From: Alkalimarinus coralli
GTDB taxonomy: Bacteria > Pseudomonadota > Gammaproteobacteria > Pseudomonadales > Oleiphilaceae
DNA length: 64,000 nucleotides
Assembly: GCF_023650515.1 (NCBI RefSeq)
Contig: NZ_CP096016.1
Location: 676,513 to 740,512, forward strand
Direction: 5' to 3'
Under the pieces are notes generated by a model. That model was given only the letters and a program-made list of their open reading frames with translations. It did not search any database and was not told the origin of the DNA. This document shows positions 35,743 to 44,249 of this stretch, one piece after another. The position numbers were made by a program, and so were the translations under genes. Within the stretch, counting starts at the first letter, position 1. Each line of letters begins with the position of its first letter.

Positions 35743-36867
35743 ATGAAACCGAAACTACTCTATCTGTCTGCTTCCTGCATACCATCTAAATCTGCCAATA
35801 GTGTCCACGTGATGAAGATGTGTGATGCTATTCATAGGCAGGGCGTGGATACTATGTTGTTATCTCGTAAAGGGGCACAAAGCGTAGCAAAAGATAGCCG
35901 CGAATTTTACGGTACAACTTCCAATTTTAAGATTAGAGCTTATCCCACTATAGAGCTCCCTGGCGTCAGTTTTCTCACCTCACTATTGTATTTCTTTAAT
36001 ATTGCTCAATCTTCCAACGAAGAAACGATTTTTTATGGGCGAGACCTGCCTTCTTTGTTGTTATGTGCTCTATTGAGGAAGCATTTTGTTTATGAAACCC
36101 ATGGTATCCCGCATAAAAAAGCACTGGTCTTGATGGAAAAATTTCTTCTTAAAAGCCGTTATCTCAAAGGCATGGTGTTCATATCTCAGTCTTTAAAAGA
36201 TCTTTATTCTATCTCTGAAAATGAAACAAGAAACATTGTGTTGCATGATTCTGCAGATCCGCCGGAAAGTTTGGATGATAGAATACGGCTAAAAGGAGCA
36301 TTCAAATTTAACGTTGTGTATGTTGGTGCGCTCTATGCTGGCAGAGGGGTAGACCTTATTTATAAGTTAGCAGAGCGACTACCTAACGTAGCATTTCACC
36401 TATTTGGAGGCAGCCGAGAAGAGGTGTTACGCGAGCAGCACAACACACAAAGGTTGCAATTAGAAAATGTCTTTTTTTACGGATATATATCACCTAAAGA
36501 AACATATAAGTGCCGTAATAGTGCTGATGTGTTGTTAATGCCATATCAAAAGAGCGTCATGACTATAAATAACGCTAGTGAAACTTCAAGGTATATGTCT
36601 CCACTCAAACTGTTTGAGTATATGGCTAGTCGGAAACCCATTATTAGTTCAGATCACAGAGTATTACAGGAAGTCTTAGTGGACGGTGTAAACGCGCTAC
36701 TTTGTGACCCGGAGAAAATCGAAATGTGGGAGCGCGCGATTGTTAAACTAAGCAATAGTGAAGAGTTGCGTGAAAACTTGGCTAATCGAGCATATGAGGA
36801 TTTTTGTGGAAACTATACCTGGGACAAAAGAGCGTCAACAATATTGTCGAACTTTGGTGATACTTGA
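35743..36867 (+). CDS. GT4-family glycosyltransferase
   Basis: The ATG at 35743 fits the family start KPKLLYLSASCIPSKSANSV and gives 374 residues; an in-frame ATG at 35698 would add 15 residues. The C-terminal region has VVYVGALYAGRGVDLIYKL and a conserved acidic segment SRYMSPLKLFEYMASRKPII, which binds the nucleotide sugar. It should transfer a sugar to the growing glycan. It is followed by a methyltransferase gene. Confidence 0.85.
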   Translation: MKPKLLYLSASCIPSKSANSVHVMKMCDAIHRQGVDTMLLSRKGAQSVAKDSREFYGTTSNFKIRAYPTIELPGVSFLTSLLYFFNIAQSSNEETIFYGRDLPSLLLCALLRKHFVYETHGIPHKKALVLMEKFLLKSRYLKGMVFISQSLKDLYSISENETRNIVLHDSADPPESLDDRIRLKGAFKFNVVYVGALYAGRGVDLIYKLAERLPNVAFHLFGGSREEVLREQHNTQRLQLENVFFYGYISPKETYKCRNSADVLLMPYQKSVMTINNASETSRYMSPLKLFEYMASRKPIISSDHRVLQEVLVDGVNALLCDPEKIEMWERAIVKLSNSEELRENLANRAYEDFCGNYTWDKRASTILSNFGDT

Positions 36868-36908
36868 AAATTAAAGCTGTTAGATCACATAGGCTAATGT
36901 AATAGCAT

Positions 36909-37655
36909 ATGAATAAAGTTGAACGATTTCAGTTTAAGCTACATTTATTAGACTCTCTGAACAATACTCTCGGCCAGGGGGCTTATATTTTGGATCTTGG
37001 TTGCGGAGCTGGTGGCCTAGTTAAAGCTATGCGAGATCAGGGTTACAACGGTTATGGTTGTGACTTATCTTTCAAAGAGGGCGATTTCACTGATGAACTC
37101 GTCGATTTGGGCTATTTGAGGAAAATGTCGCAAGAGGATTTACGCTTGCCTTTTGATGATGAATCATTTGATTTTGTTACCAGTGATCAGGTATTTGAGC
37201 ATATTCAGGATCATGATTTTGCAGTATCAGAAATTAAACGAGTACTAAAGCCTGGCGGCATTTCTTTGCATATTTTCCCCCCCCCCTTGATATTAATTGA
37301 GCCTCATGTTTTTGTGCCTTTTGGCGCTATTTTCCAGAGCCGAGCTTGGCTGTATTTTTGGGCCTTAACTGGAATTAGAACGAGTTTGCAAAAAGGGTTT
37401 ACCTATAAAGAAGTGGCGAAGGCAAATTTTAGATATCTAGAAAATAAAACTAACTATATACCCAAGAAAGAAATTGAACGCATTTTAAAGCAATACTCTT
37501 TTCAATATTCTTTTTGTGAATTAGAGATGCTCAAGCATTATAGTGCTAGGACTAAGGCTTTAACGTCCATACATAAGGCTATTCCAATATTGCAGTGGTT
37601 GTGTAGTACTTTTGTTAGTAGGGCTCTTTTTATGAAAAAGGGAAGGAGAGTATAA
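36909..37655 (+). CDS. SAM-dependent methyltransferase containing a C10 tract
   Basis: The 248-residue class I methyltransferase has motif I in ILDLGCGAGGLVKAM and FDFVTSDQVFEHI. The segment SLHIFPPPLILIEPH includes the three prolines coded by a run of ten C at 37277-37286. A change of one base in that run would shift the frame and truncate the protein near residue 125. It is the last gene of the glycan locus before a hairpin and an IS3 element. Confidence 0.82.
   Translation: MNKVERFQFKLHLLDSLNNTLGQGAYILDLGCGAGGLVKAMRDQGYNGYGCDLSFKEGDFTDELVDLGYLRKMSQEDLRLPFDDESFDFVTSDQVFEHIQDHDFAVSEIKRVLKPGGISLHIFPPPLILIEPHVFVPFGAIFQSRAWLYFWALTGIRTSLQKGFTYKEVAKANFRYLENKTNYIPKKEIERILKQYSFQYSFCELEMLKHYSARTKALTSIHKAIPILQWLCSTFVSRALFMKKGRRV
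37277..37286 (+). repeat. C10 homopolymer inside the methyltransferase gene
   Basis: Ten consecutive C lie in frame within the gene at 36909-37655. It is the longest G/C run I saw in the window, where other such runs reach seven or eight. Tracts of this length are prone to slipped-strand changes and often mediate phase variation of surface-glycan genes. Confidence 0.85.
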
Positions 37656-37683
37656 CCTAATTGCTGGCAGTCTAGACACAAAA

Positions 37684-37710
37684 AAGGCGCTGCATTCCTT
37701 GCAGCGCCTT
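37684..37710. terminator. Strong hairpin after the glycan locus
   Basis: AAGGCGCTGCA at 37684-37694 pairs perfectly with TGCAGCGCCTT at 37700-37710 around TTCCT. On the - strand the stem is followed by a T-run, so it would work best against transcription coming from the IS side; on the + strand the T-run is weak. It lies 29 nt after the methyltransferase stop. Confidence 0.7.
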
Positions 37711-37804
37711 GTCAGTTTGATGCTTCCCTTACCATTCCCTAGGTAACCGGCCGTCCATGTTTACTTCCTTGTCTGACGTGGTCAACCAAAGTTGTACAAC
37801 CCAG

Positions 37805-38650
37805 TTAAGCTACTTTTCTTAGTTCAGTCATTTCTTTTTCAAATTCCGCCGGGCTTCGATAGCCCAGATAGGAATGCATCCGCTGATTGTTATAAAACAC
37901 TGAGATGTACTCCAGGATGTCTTGCTGAGCTTCATGTCGTGTTTGATAGCTTTTCCATTGAACACGTTCTTGCTTCAAAGTTCCAAAGAAACTTTCAACA
38001 ACCGCATTATCCCAACAGTCACCTTTCTTGCTCATACTTCCATTAAAATTATGCAGCGTTAGAAGTTTTCTAAACTCCTTGCTGGCGTACTGGCTCCCCC
38101 GATCAGAATGATGTATTAACCCGGCCTGCGGGCGTCTTTGCCAAATTGCCATCTTGAGTGCATCACAAACCATCTGAGCCTTCATTCGCGAACTCATGCT
38201 CCAGCCAACAACCTTTCTTGAGTAAAGGTCAATCACAACAGCTAAATACAGCCAACCTTCTTGTGTCCAGATATACGTGATATCTGAGGCATAAACCTGA
38301 TCAGGCTTTTCAACTGCAAACTCCCGCTCTAACAGATTATCGAATACAGGTTGCTTATGATTACTGTTTGTCGTGACCTTATACTTTTTCTTGTGCTTGA
38401 CCTTAACACCAGCTTCTTTCATTAACTTTCTAGTTTTGTTCCTGCCTACCCGATAGCCAAGAATATTCAGCGCTTTTTTCATTCTTCGGTAGCCGTATGT
38501 ATGCTCACTTGACTCTGCGATATCTTGTATCCATTCAATCATTTCGGTATGAGTTGGATCGTCAGACATAGTAGCTTGGCGTTTTAAAAAACTATAATAA
38601 CCTGAACGTGTAACACCCAATTGTTGGCACATAATGCCAATAGGCCACAC
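37805..38650 (-). CDS. IS3-family transposase OrfB (catalytic part)
   Basis: At least 281 residues of the DDE integrase domain are present. Asp is in [20 protein letters not shown], the second Asp in [14 protein letters not shown] and Glu in [15 protein letters not shown]. The HTH_21 start ([14 protein letters not shown]) precedes it. The frame extends upstream of 38650 ([11 protein letters not shown]) into the orfA end, so the active enzyme is made as OrfAB after a -1 shift on the A7G run at 38712-38719. No interruption is seen. Confidence 0.93.
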   Translation of the reverse strand: MWPIGIMCQQLGVTRSGYYSFLKRQATMSDDPTHTEMIEWIQDIAESSEHTYGYRRMKKALNILGYRVGRNKTRKLMKEAGVKVKHKKKYKVTTNSNHKQPVFDNLLEREFAVEKPDQVYASDITYIWTQEGWLYLAVVIDLYSRKVVGWSMSSRMKAQMVCDALKMAIWQRRPQAGLIHHSDRGSQYASKEFRKLLTLHNFNGSMSKKGDCWDNAVVESFFGTLKQERVQWKSYQTRHEAQQDILEYISVFYNNQRMHSYLGYRSPAEFEKEMTELRKVA

Positions 38651-38679
38651 CTTTTTATGCTGGGCGATGAAAGCGTATT

Positions 38680-38973
38680 TTACTTTGCTTCCGTGGCAAA
38701 AAAGGTGGCTGCTTTTTTTAGGATGTCGCGCTCCATCTTGAGCCGTTTGTTTTCTTCCCTTAAGCGGCGAAGCTCTTCTTGTTCCGGTGTCAGCTTTCCA
38801 TTGCCGCGGAATGCGTGACCATCATCATTTTCGTGCTCTTTGATCCAGCGCCCTAAAACGTTAGGATTAATACCAAGATTTCTTGCCGCTTCAGCCTTCG
38901 AATAGCCCTGGTCAATTACCAGACTAATCGCGTCTAATTTAAACTCTTTTGAGTACTTCTTTCTTGCTGCCAT
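38680..38973 (-). CDS. IS3-family transposase OrfA (DNA-binding part)
   Basis: The 97-residue protein has the [23 protein letters not shown] and a leucine-zipper-like helix with [20 protein letters not shown], typical of IS3-group OrfA. It starts with ATG about 60 nt inside the right IS end, after GGAG. Alone it represses or aids transposition; fused to OrfB it binds the IS ends. Confidence 0.92.
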   Translation of the reverse strand: MAARKKYSKEFKLDAISLVIDQGYSKAEAARNLGINPNVLGRWIKEHENDDGHAFRGNGKLTPEQEELRRLREENKRLKMERDILKKAATFFATEAK

Positions 38974-39128
38974 TTTTCACTCCAGTTTTTAGGATTATCT
39001 CTTAACTGGTGTGTACAAATCTATTAGACCACGTCAGTCCGCATCCTTACGTTAACTGCTACTTCTCGTTAAAGAAACTGCATGTCGTCCTGACGAGATG
39101 AATAGTACGGAAGGACATTGTTTGGGTC

Positions 39129-39168
39129 TGTAGGACATATTCTAAATACGTGTGAGATATGTCTTACA
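39129..39168 (+). promoter_or_regulatory. Two-site upstream regulator motif
   Basis: Site 1 is TGTAGGACATATTCTAAA (39129-39146). Site 2 is TGTGAGATATGTCTTACA (39151-39168), an imperfect palindrome; the reverse complement of site 2 matches site 1 at 13 of 18 positions. The site starts are 22 bp apart, two helical turns. GACATAT (39134-39140) and ATATGTC (39157-39163) form an inverted pair. The end of site 2 is 15 bp upstream of a sigma-54 promoter, as for an enhancer-binding activator that acts close to it. A related pair is found at 44107-44147. Confidence 0.55.
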
Positions 39169-39182
39169 TGTCTTTTGAAGGC

Positions 39183-39198
39183 TGGCATACTGTTTGCT
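39183..39198 (+). promoter_or_regulatory. Sigma-54 promoter of the 56-residue protein gene
   Basis: TGGCATACTGTTTGCT matches the sigma-54 -24/-12 consensus closely (TGGC and TTGCT, with GG and GC 10 nt apart at 39184-39185 and 39196-39197). The predicted start of transcription is near 39209, about 70 nt before the ATG at 39282. Confidence 0.85.
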
Positions 39199-39281
39199 TG
39201 CCATGCTGTAAGCACATTTACTTACGGATTTTTGACAGATTTAATCCAAAATAAACATAACAACAATTTATAGGGGGATTT

Positions 39282-39452
39282 ATGAATACACAGACTCAAA
39301 GCCAAGCAGAAGGCGTTAAAGAGAATCAAGACAATGAGCAGGCGTTTATAGACTACTTAATCTGGTCGGTGGCTCACGACCAAGACCCTCATGCATTATA
39401 TGACGACCCGATAGCGGTTTTCAGAAATGAGTCTAAGCAAGAGGTTGCGTAA
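39282..39452 (+). CDS. 56-residue acidic protein of unknown function
   Basis: The ATG at 39282 has AGGGGG at 39272-39277 with a good spacing, and a sigma-54 promoter about 85 nt upstream. The 56 residues are Gln/Glu-rich at the N-terminus, then AFIDYLIWSVAHDQDPHALY-DDPIAVF and a charged tail; no cysteine, no membrane segment, no signal peptide. I do not recognise a family. It is convergent with the PRPP-synthetase-like gene (39 nt apart). The good promoter, ribosome-binding site and ordinary codon use argue that it is real. Confidence 0.75.
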   Translation: MNTQTQSQAEGVKENQDNEQAFIDYLIWSVAHDQDPHALYDDPIAVFRNESKQEVA

Positions 39453-39491
39453 TCTGTTTGTAGCTTTTATTTGCAGTCTTAAGGCCTTGGT

Positions 39492-40382
39492 TTAGGTTAA
39501 CTGAGGCTTTAGCGCGTTGATTATAAGCTTCGACAGGTCAATACCATTACTTTGGTGTTGAATGGTATTGCAGGTAACAACTTTTTCAACCCCGCTATTG
39601 GCCAACGCTTGATAGTCTTGTTCAGAAAATACTGCATGCACGCCGATGCAAACAGGGGCTTTGAATCCTTCTGCTTTTAATTTGTCTGCGGTTTCAATCA
39701 TTGTCCTTCCGGTGGAAATAATATCGTCAACCAGTACTGGGGTGTGGTCTGTCAGATCCTCCGCATTAGGCGTTGAAACTTTGACGTCGCGATCACCAAA
39801 GCGTTCTTTTAACAATACCAGGTGAGGGCAGCCAATCATCTCTGCTGTTGCTGCGGCCCACTGTTCGCTTTCACTGTCAGGCCCTATAATCAGTGGGTTG
39901 CTGATATTTTGCTTGATCCAGTTTGCGATAGTGTTGTCAGCTTTTAAGGCTTGAGTGTTGATGTTGTATATTTCTGAAAGCGACTGATAGCGATGGAGGT
40001 GTGGGTCTATGGTGATGAGTTCGTCTATGGCGGTGCTTACTATGGAAGCGAATACGGTAGAGGTGATGCACTCTCCGTCACGAAAACGCTTATCCTGTCT
40101 CATATAGGGCAGGTAAGGGGCAATGAGTGTAATATGCTTTGCTTGTCGGTCTCTTAATGACTGACATAGAAATAGCAATGGTAATAGCTTATTGTCTGGG
40201 TGGTGAAGGTTAGCCAGAATAACAATATTCCGGCCTTGGCATGGGGTGATCGTTCTTACGTAGCTCTCTCCATCAGGAAATCGGCGAGTATCGGCCTCGC
40301 CCGACTCAAATTGACCACTGCTCACTAGTTTATTGTTTAGAGAGGTTTCGCCATTAAATAGTGTGAATAGTATAGGTTTCAA
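39492..40382 (-). CDS. Ribose-phosphate pyrophosphokinase-like protein
   Basis: The 296-residue product has the PRPP-synthetase signs: a basic flexible loop YLPYMRQDKRFRDGE, FPDGESYVR and the PRPP-binding motif VLVDDIISTGRTMIE. It is shorter and more divergent than housekeeping Prs (~315 residues); the pyrophosphate/ribose loop reads GPDSESEQWAAA. It overlaps the AMP-phosphorylase-like gene by 4 nt and is translated after it. It may handle PRPP linked to AMP or ribose 1,5-bisphosphate instead of being the main Prs. Confidence 0.85.
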   Translation of the reverse strand: MKPILFTLFNGETSLNNKLVSSGQFESGEADTRRFPDGESYVRTITPCQGRNIVILANLHHPDNKLLPLLFLCQSLRDRQAKHITLIAPYLPYMRQDKRFRDGECITSTVFASIVSTAIDELITIDPHLHRYQSLSEIYNINTQALKADNTIANWIKQNISNPLIIGPDSESEQWAAATAEMIGCPHLVLLKERFGDRDVKVSTPNAEDLTDHTPVLVDDIISTGRTMIETADKLKAEGFKAPVCIGVHAVFSEQDYQALANSGVEKVVTCNTIQHQSNGIDLSKLIINALKPQLT

Positions 40383-41908
40383 ATGCTTTCCTCTTCTATG
40401 CTAATCGCGCCTGGGTGATCTGTTAAGAAATCAATAGCATACTGTAGTTCTCCTGGCGCTTCTGAATGAATAGTGAATAAAGGTGTGCCAGGCTCTACTT
40501 TGTCGCCCAATTTTATGTGGAAATCTAGCCCTGCGGCAGGTGCGGCAGGCGCGCCTGCCAGCTTTGCCAGTTTTGCGATAACCCGGTTGTTGATATAAGA
40601 GACAATGCCAGCTTTGCTGGCTGTTACGCTATGTTGGTGCTCTGCTTTAGGGGGCTCTTTTAAACCGCCCTGCGCTTCACAGATTGCCTGAAACTTCCGC
40701 CACGCCTCACCGGTTTTAATCTTGTGCTCGGCCAGTCGTTTGCCTTCTCCGGCAGGGGCTACTTTACCCATCTCCAATATTTCACCGGCGATAGTGGTTG
40801 CTCTATCCCTTAGATCTTGTGGCCCATGATGGTGGTTGTTAAGCACCTGAAGTATGTCTCGTGCTTCTAACGAAGGGCCTACCCCATGGCCAACGGGTTG
40901 CTGTCCGTCCGAAAACATCGTTTTAACCCTGATTCCCAGTGCATCCCCGGTTTTTACCAGTTGCTTTGATAGCTTACGTCCATAGTTCATGCTTCTGACT
41001 TTGGCTGTTACTCCAATGGGGATATCTATTAATACATCGGTTGATCCAGCGGCAATTTTTTTGGAAATAACCGATGCAACAAGCTGCCCCTCGCTATCTA
41101 AGTCCAGCGCTTTTTCAACCCGTATTAAAATGTCATCGGCAGGGCTAAGGCTGACAGAGCCGCCCCATGCTATACACCCTCCCTCTTTTTCAACAACAGA
41201 TCTCATTGTTTCCAGGCTTAAATTCACTGGCGTTAATGTCTCCATTGTGTCGGCGGTCCCGGCCGGAGACGTGATGGCTCTCGAAGAGGTTTTAGGCATT
41301 ACCAGTCCGGATGCCGCAACAATGGCAACCACAATAGGTGTTGTTCTATTGCCGGGTAAACCACCGACACAATGCTTGTCCATCACTTGCTGACTACCCC
41401 AGTCAAGCTTGCTTCCACAGGCGACCATCGCCTCTGTCAGTGCAATAATTTCCGGGGTCGTTAGGCGACTGCCTGCGCATGAGGTGACAAACGAGGCGAG
41501 TTGAATGTCTGAATAGGCGCCGTGAGCAATATCGTTGACAATGTCGGAAGCTGTTCGGTGAGTAAATGGAGTGCCATATATTTTGCCACGCACGTTGCTC
41601 ATCGAATCTGCCGGTTTGGCGTGGCTAAATCGGGCTTTCTCTCCTTCTTTCGCATTGAGAAGGCGCCAGGCGGACTCTGATAATCCGACTTCTTGGTGGG
41701 AGAGAATGTCTGTTGTTACCATATTGACCGTCGCAATAATGCTGTTAGTGTCGGTGGATACATTAATTCTTGATTGCGCGTCAAACCCTTCTGCACGGCA
41801 GACATAGCAATCTTGACGCATATAAATGATGGGTTCTTGATGAGTGTCTATCCCCATTCTATGCAGGTGTAAAAAGTTAATGTTCTGCTGGTCTTTGTGG
41901 TTGGTCAT
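40379..41908 (-). CDS. AMP phosphorylase-like (thymidine phosphorylase family)
   Basis: The 509-residue product is longer than bacterial DeoA (~440 residues) and has an extra N-terminal domain of ~90 residues, as in archaeal AMP phosphorylases. The signature MDKHCVGGLPGNRTTPIVVA and KTSSRAITSPAGTADTMETL follows the archaeal pattern rather than the DeoA one (KHSTGGVGDK). Expected reaction: AMP + Pi to adenine + ribose 1,5-bisphosphate. It is first in a two-gene operon with the Prs-like gene and divergent from a beta-CASP RNase. Substrate is inferred from family signatures. Confidence 0.8.
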   Translation of the reverse strand: MTNHKDQQNINFLHLHRMGIDTHQEPIIYMRQDCYVCRAEGFDAQSRINVSTDTNSIIATVNMVTTDILSHQEVGLSESAWRLLNAKEGEKARFSHAKPADSMSNVRGKIYGTPFTHRTASDIVNDIAHGAYSDIQLASFVTSCAGSRLTTPEIIALTEAMVACGSKLDWGSQQVMDKHCVGGLPGNRTTPIVVAIVAASGLVMPKTSSRAITSPAGTADTMETLTPVNLSLETMRSVVEKEGGCIAWGGSVSLSPADDILIRVEKALDLDSEGQLVASVISKKIAAGSTDVLIDIPIGVTAKVRSMNYGRKLSKQLVKTGDALGIRVKTMFSDGQQPVGHGVGPSLEARDILQVLNNHHHGPQDLRDRATTIAGEILEMGKVAPAGEGKRLAEHKIKTGEAWRKFQAICEAQGGLKEPPKAEHQHSVTASKAGIVSYINNRVIAKLAKLAGAPAAPAAGLDFHIKLGDKVEPGTPLFTIHSEAPGELQYAIDFLTDHPGAISIEEESI

Positions 41909-42056
41909 GGCAGGAAGTTTAGTTGCTCTGATTGCGTTAATGCTATGCCAATTTTTGTGGGCTGTCTTGCGTCAGGTCAAAAATGAAGCGCTACCTTAGG
42001 GCTATTTTCTGTACTAATCTTTTAGGTGGATGGAGCGATAACGAGGTAGCGAACAA

Positions 42057-43412
42057 ATGAAATTAAAATTTCTGGGTGGCGCGGGAACGGTAACGGGTTC
42101 CAAATACTTAATTTCGCACAATCAACAGCGAGTTCTTGTCGATTGCGGCTTGTTTCAAGGGGTCAAAAAATTACGGTTGCAAAACTGGAAGTCATTTCCC
42201 ATTGACCCAAAAACCATTAATGCCGTGGTGTTGACTCATGCCCATATTGACCATAGCGGCTATATTCCAGCGTTACGTAAAACAGGGTTTAAGGGGCCTG
42301 TTTACTGTACACGTGGAACCTATGATCTGTGTCGTATTCTGTTGCCTGATTCCGGGTTTCTGCAGGAAGAGGATGCGCGTTATGCCAACAAGAAAAAGTT
42401 TTCTCGTCATAGCCCGGCCATGCCGCTCTACACAGAGAAAGAAGCCATAGAGTCATTAAAGCTTTTTAAGCCGATTCATTACCATGAATCGATTGAGGTA
42501 GCGAATGGCATTAAGGCCAGGTTTACACCGGTGGGGCATATTCTTGGGTCTTCTGCGATTCAAATAACGGCTGGCGGTAAAACCATTACCTTTAGTGGCG
42601 ATGTAGGGCGATCTGAGGACTTGGTAATGCGCTCTCCGGAGCCACTAAATGAAACGGATTACCTTGTTGTTGAGTCGACTTATGGAAACCGAAAACACGA
42701 TGAAACAGACCCATTCGAGTTCTTAAAAAATGTGGTCAATAAAACAATGGAGAGGGGAGGGATCGTCTTGTTTCCCTCTTTTGCGGTTGGTCGAACACAG
42801 ACCATCCTCTATATTCTTCAGGTTCTGAAAGAGCGAAATGAGATACCTGATGTGCCGGTTTTTCTAAATAGTCCCATGGCAATCACTGCGACGGAGATCT
42901 ACTGTAATCATCATAAAGAGCATCGATTGTCGGCGGATGAGTGCACAAAGATAGATAAAGGCACTCACTTTGTTAGAACGCCCGAAGAGTCGATTGAGCT
43001 CAATAAGCGCAAATACCCTTCAATTATTATATCGGCAAGCGGAATGGCGAGTGGAGGTCGTGTTCTTCACCATCTGAAAACACTGCTCCCCAATCATCGA
43101 AATAGCGTTGTCTTTGTCGGCTTTCAAGCGCCTGGCACACGGGGGGATGCTATGGTTAATGGTGCACAGCAGGTTAAAATTCACGGGGCCTACCACCCTG
43201 TGCGTGCTGAAGTGAGTCATTTGGATAGCTTGTCGGCCCACGGAGATTATGGGGAAATACTTGAGTGGTTGGAGCACTCTAAAATCGCCCCAAGGCAGGT
43301 GTTTGTGACCCATGGTGAGCCTGCTGCCTCAGATAGCATGCGCTTAAAGCTGGAAGAGCAGTTTGGTTGGAGGGTTGAAGTACCAGATGCGGGTGACGAG
43401 TTTGAACTTTAG
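42057..43412 (+). CDS. Beta-CASP metallo-beta-lactamase RNase (Ysh1/CPSF-like), copy 1
   Basis: The 451-residue product has the metallo-beta-lactamase core with GAGTVTGSKYLI and the metal motif LTHAHIDHSGYIP (HxHxDH), then GHILGSSAIQI and FSGDVGR. The beta-CASP insert (about 210-380) has SFAVGRTQTIL and IISASGMASGGRVLHHL, and the C-terminal LSAHGDYGEILEWL and VTHGEP. Proteins of this type cut or degrade RNA. GAGG precedes the ATG. It is divergent from the AMP-phosphorylase-like operon. Confidence 0.9.
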   Translation: MKLKFLGGAGTVTGSKYLISHNQQRVLVDCGLFQGVKKLRLQNWKSFPIDPKTINAVVLTHAHIDHSGYIPALRKTGFKGPVYCTRGTYDLCRILLPDSGFLQEEDARYANKKKFSRHSPAMPLYTEKEAIESLKLFKPIHYHESIEVANGIKARFTPVGHILGSSAIQITAGGKTITFSGDVGRSEDLVMRSPEPLNETDYLVVESTYGNRKHDETDPFEFLKNVVNKTMERGGIVLFPSFAVGRTQTILYILQVLKERNEIPDVPVFLNSPMAITATEIYCNHHKEHRLSADECTKIDKGTHFVRTPEESIELNKRKYPSIIISASGMASGGRVLHHLKTLLPNHRNSVVFVGFQAPGTRGDAMVNGAQQVKIHGAYHPVRAEVSHLDSLSAHGDYGEILEWLEHSKIAPRQVFVTHGEPAASDSMRLKLEEQFGWRVEVPDAGDEFEL

Positions 43413-43455
43413 ATGCATTGCATGTTTGGTTGCACGGAAACTCAGTGATTAGGAG

Positions 43456-43484
43456 GCCCAATAGTTGGTGAATCGCTATTGGGC
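43456..43484. terminator. Hairpin between convergent genes
   Basis: GCCCAATAG at 43456-43464 pairs perfectly with CTATTGGGC at 43476-43484 around an 11-nt loop. It lies between the convergent beta-CASP gene and comEA. Only weak T-runs flank it. Confidence 0.55.
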
Positions 43485-43513
43485 ATGCCGTTATGCATTT
43501 GCTCTATTTATGA

Positions 43514-43834
43514 TTATTTGACTGTAAGTAAGCTGGCGTTTTTGGCTACCGTTTTGTCTCCAATGCCAGAAACGCTTGTCAGATCCTGAATGTTTGAGAA
43601 GGGGCCATAGGCTTCGCGGTAATCCACAATAGCCTGTGCTTTCTTTAAACCAATACCTTTGATAGATGATGCAAGCGTATGAGCATCGGCACTATTAATG
43701 TTAATTTTTCCTGTCTCGATTGAGACGGCGTGAGGTTGACTGTCCGAAGCCGCAACGGCGTGTTGAACTGGTAAAAAAGAAAGACTAAACGTTGCGATTA
43801 AGGCAAACAGCGAAAGTAGTTTATTGATACGCAT
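43514..43834 (-). CDS. comEA: ComEA-like helix-hairpin-helix DNA-binding protein
   Basis: The ATG at 43834 has GGA at the right distance and gives 106 residues; a second in-frame ATG at 43846 is four codons upstream. A signal peptide (about residues 1-28, ending AVAA) is followed by KININSADAHTLASSIKGIG and a second helix-hairpin-helix, YGPFSNIQDLTSVSGIGD. ComEA-type proteins bind incoming DNA in the periplasm during natural transformation, together with type IV pili such as those encoded at 14-18 kb. Confidence 0.88.
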   Translation of the reverse strand: MRINKLLSLFALIATFSLSFLPVQHAVAASDSQPHAVSIETGKININSADAHTLASSIKGIGLKKAQAIVDYREAYGPFSNIQDLTSVSGIGDKTVAKNASLLTVK

Positions 43835-43846
43835 ATTAAATTCCAT

Positions 43847-44249
43847 TTAAAGCGATTGAAAGATATGCCGAGTACAAAGTATCTTCTGTACTTGGGCAGT
43901 CGGTCGGGATGCATGGCTGTGAAGGGGTATTATGGGAATGGTAGAAGGGTAAAGGCGCGCTAAGTCAGGTGCACTATCCTTATGCTCCATCCTTGGCTTA
44001 ACGCATCACCGAATCCTTTCAGTGTTTAACTTCCATGTTCCGTATCCTTACGAACAGTTTTTGCATCCTTGCAGGGCAACATTATACTCAAGATAAAATG
44101 AGATGCTGTAGGATATTGGCGCTTTTAGTTGTGAGATATATCGCACAAGATGTGTTTGAGGATGCCCGGGTTTTCTGGAGATTTAGGAATACCTGTTTTT
44201 ATGATGTTAGTATATGCAGGTGTGAATATTGTAGACTGCAGGGATTATT
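43847..44249. other. 403-bp intergenic region with regulator motif
   Basis: This stretch between divergent comEA and the second beta-CASP gene holds no convincing gene; an 80-codon open frame at 44035 is Cys-rich and unlike any family. It contains the palindromic motif at 44107-44147 but no sigma-54 promoter with GG-N10-GC that I could find on either strand. The promoter of the beta-CASP gene is not defined. Confidence 0.5.
44107..44147 (+). promoter_or_regulatory. Second copy of the two-site regulator motif
   Basis: TGTAGGATATT starts at 44107, and TGTGAGATATATCGCACA (44130-44147) is a near-perfect 18-bp palindrome. The second site matches the palindrome at 39151-39168 at 15 of 18 positions, and the starts of the paired sites are 23 bp apart (22 at the first locus). 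It is 102 nt before the ATG of the second beta-CASP gene. Confidence 0.5.

Larger units (their letters stand above)
37774..39036 (-). mobile_element. IS3-family insertion sequence (complete, 1263 bp)
   Basis: The ends are imperfect ~37-bp inverted repeats starting TGACGTGGTC on both sides, with TTGTACA and CAGTTAAG matched further in, and the element ends in TG...CA as usual for IS3. A 3-bp target duplication, GTC, flanks it (37771-37773 and 39037-39039). It contains orfA and orfB joined by a frameshift site and all DDE residues, so it looks functional. It inserted between the glycan locus and the sigma-54 small-protein gene. Confidence 0.92.

Noticed and set aside
41909-42056. Sigma-54 promoter for the AMP-phosphorylase gene
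   Set aside because: TGGCATAGCATTAACGC on the - strand has a wrong GG-GC distance (12 instead of 10 nt).
44148-44249. Sigma-54 promoter for the second beta-CASP gene
   Set aside because: No GG-N10-GC was found in this stretch on the + strand despite the shared upstream motif.
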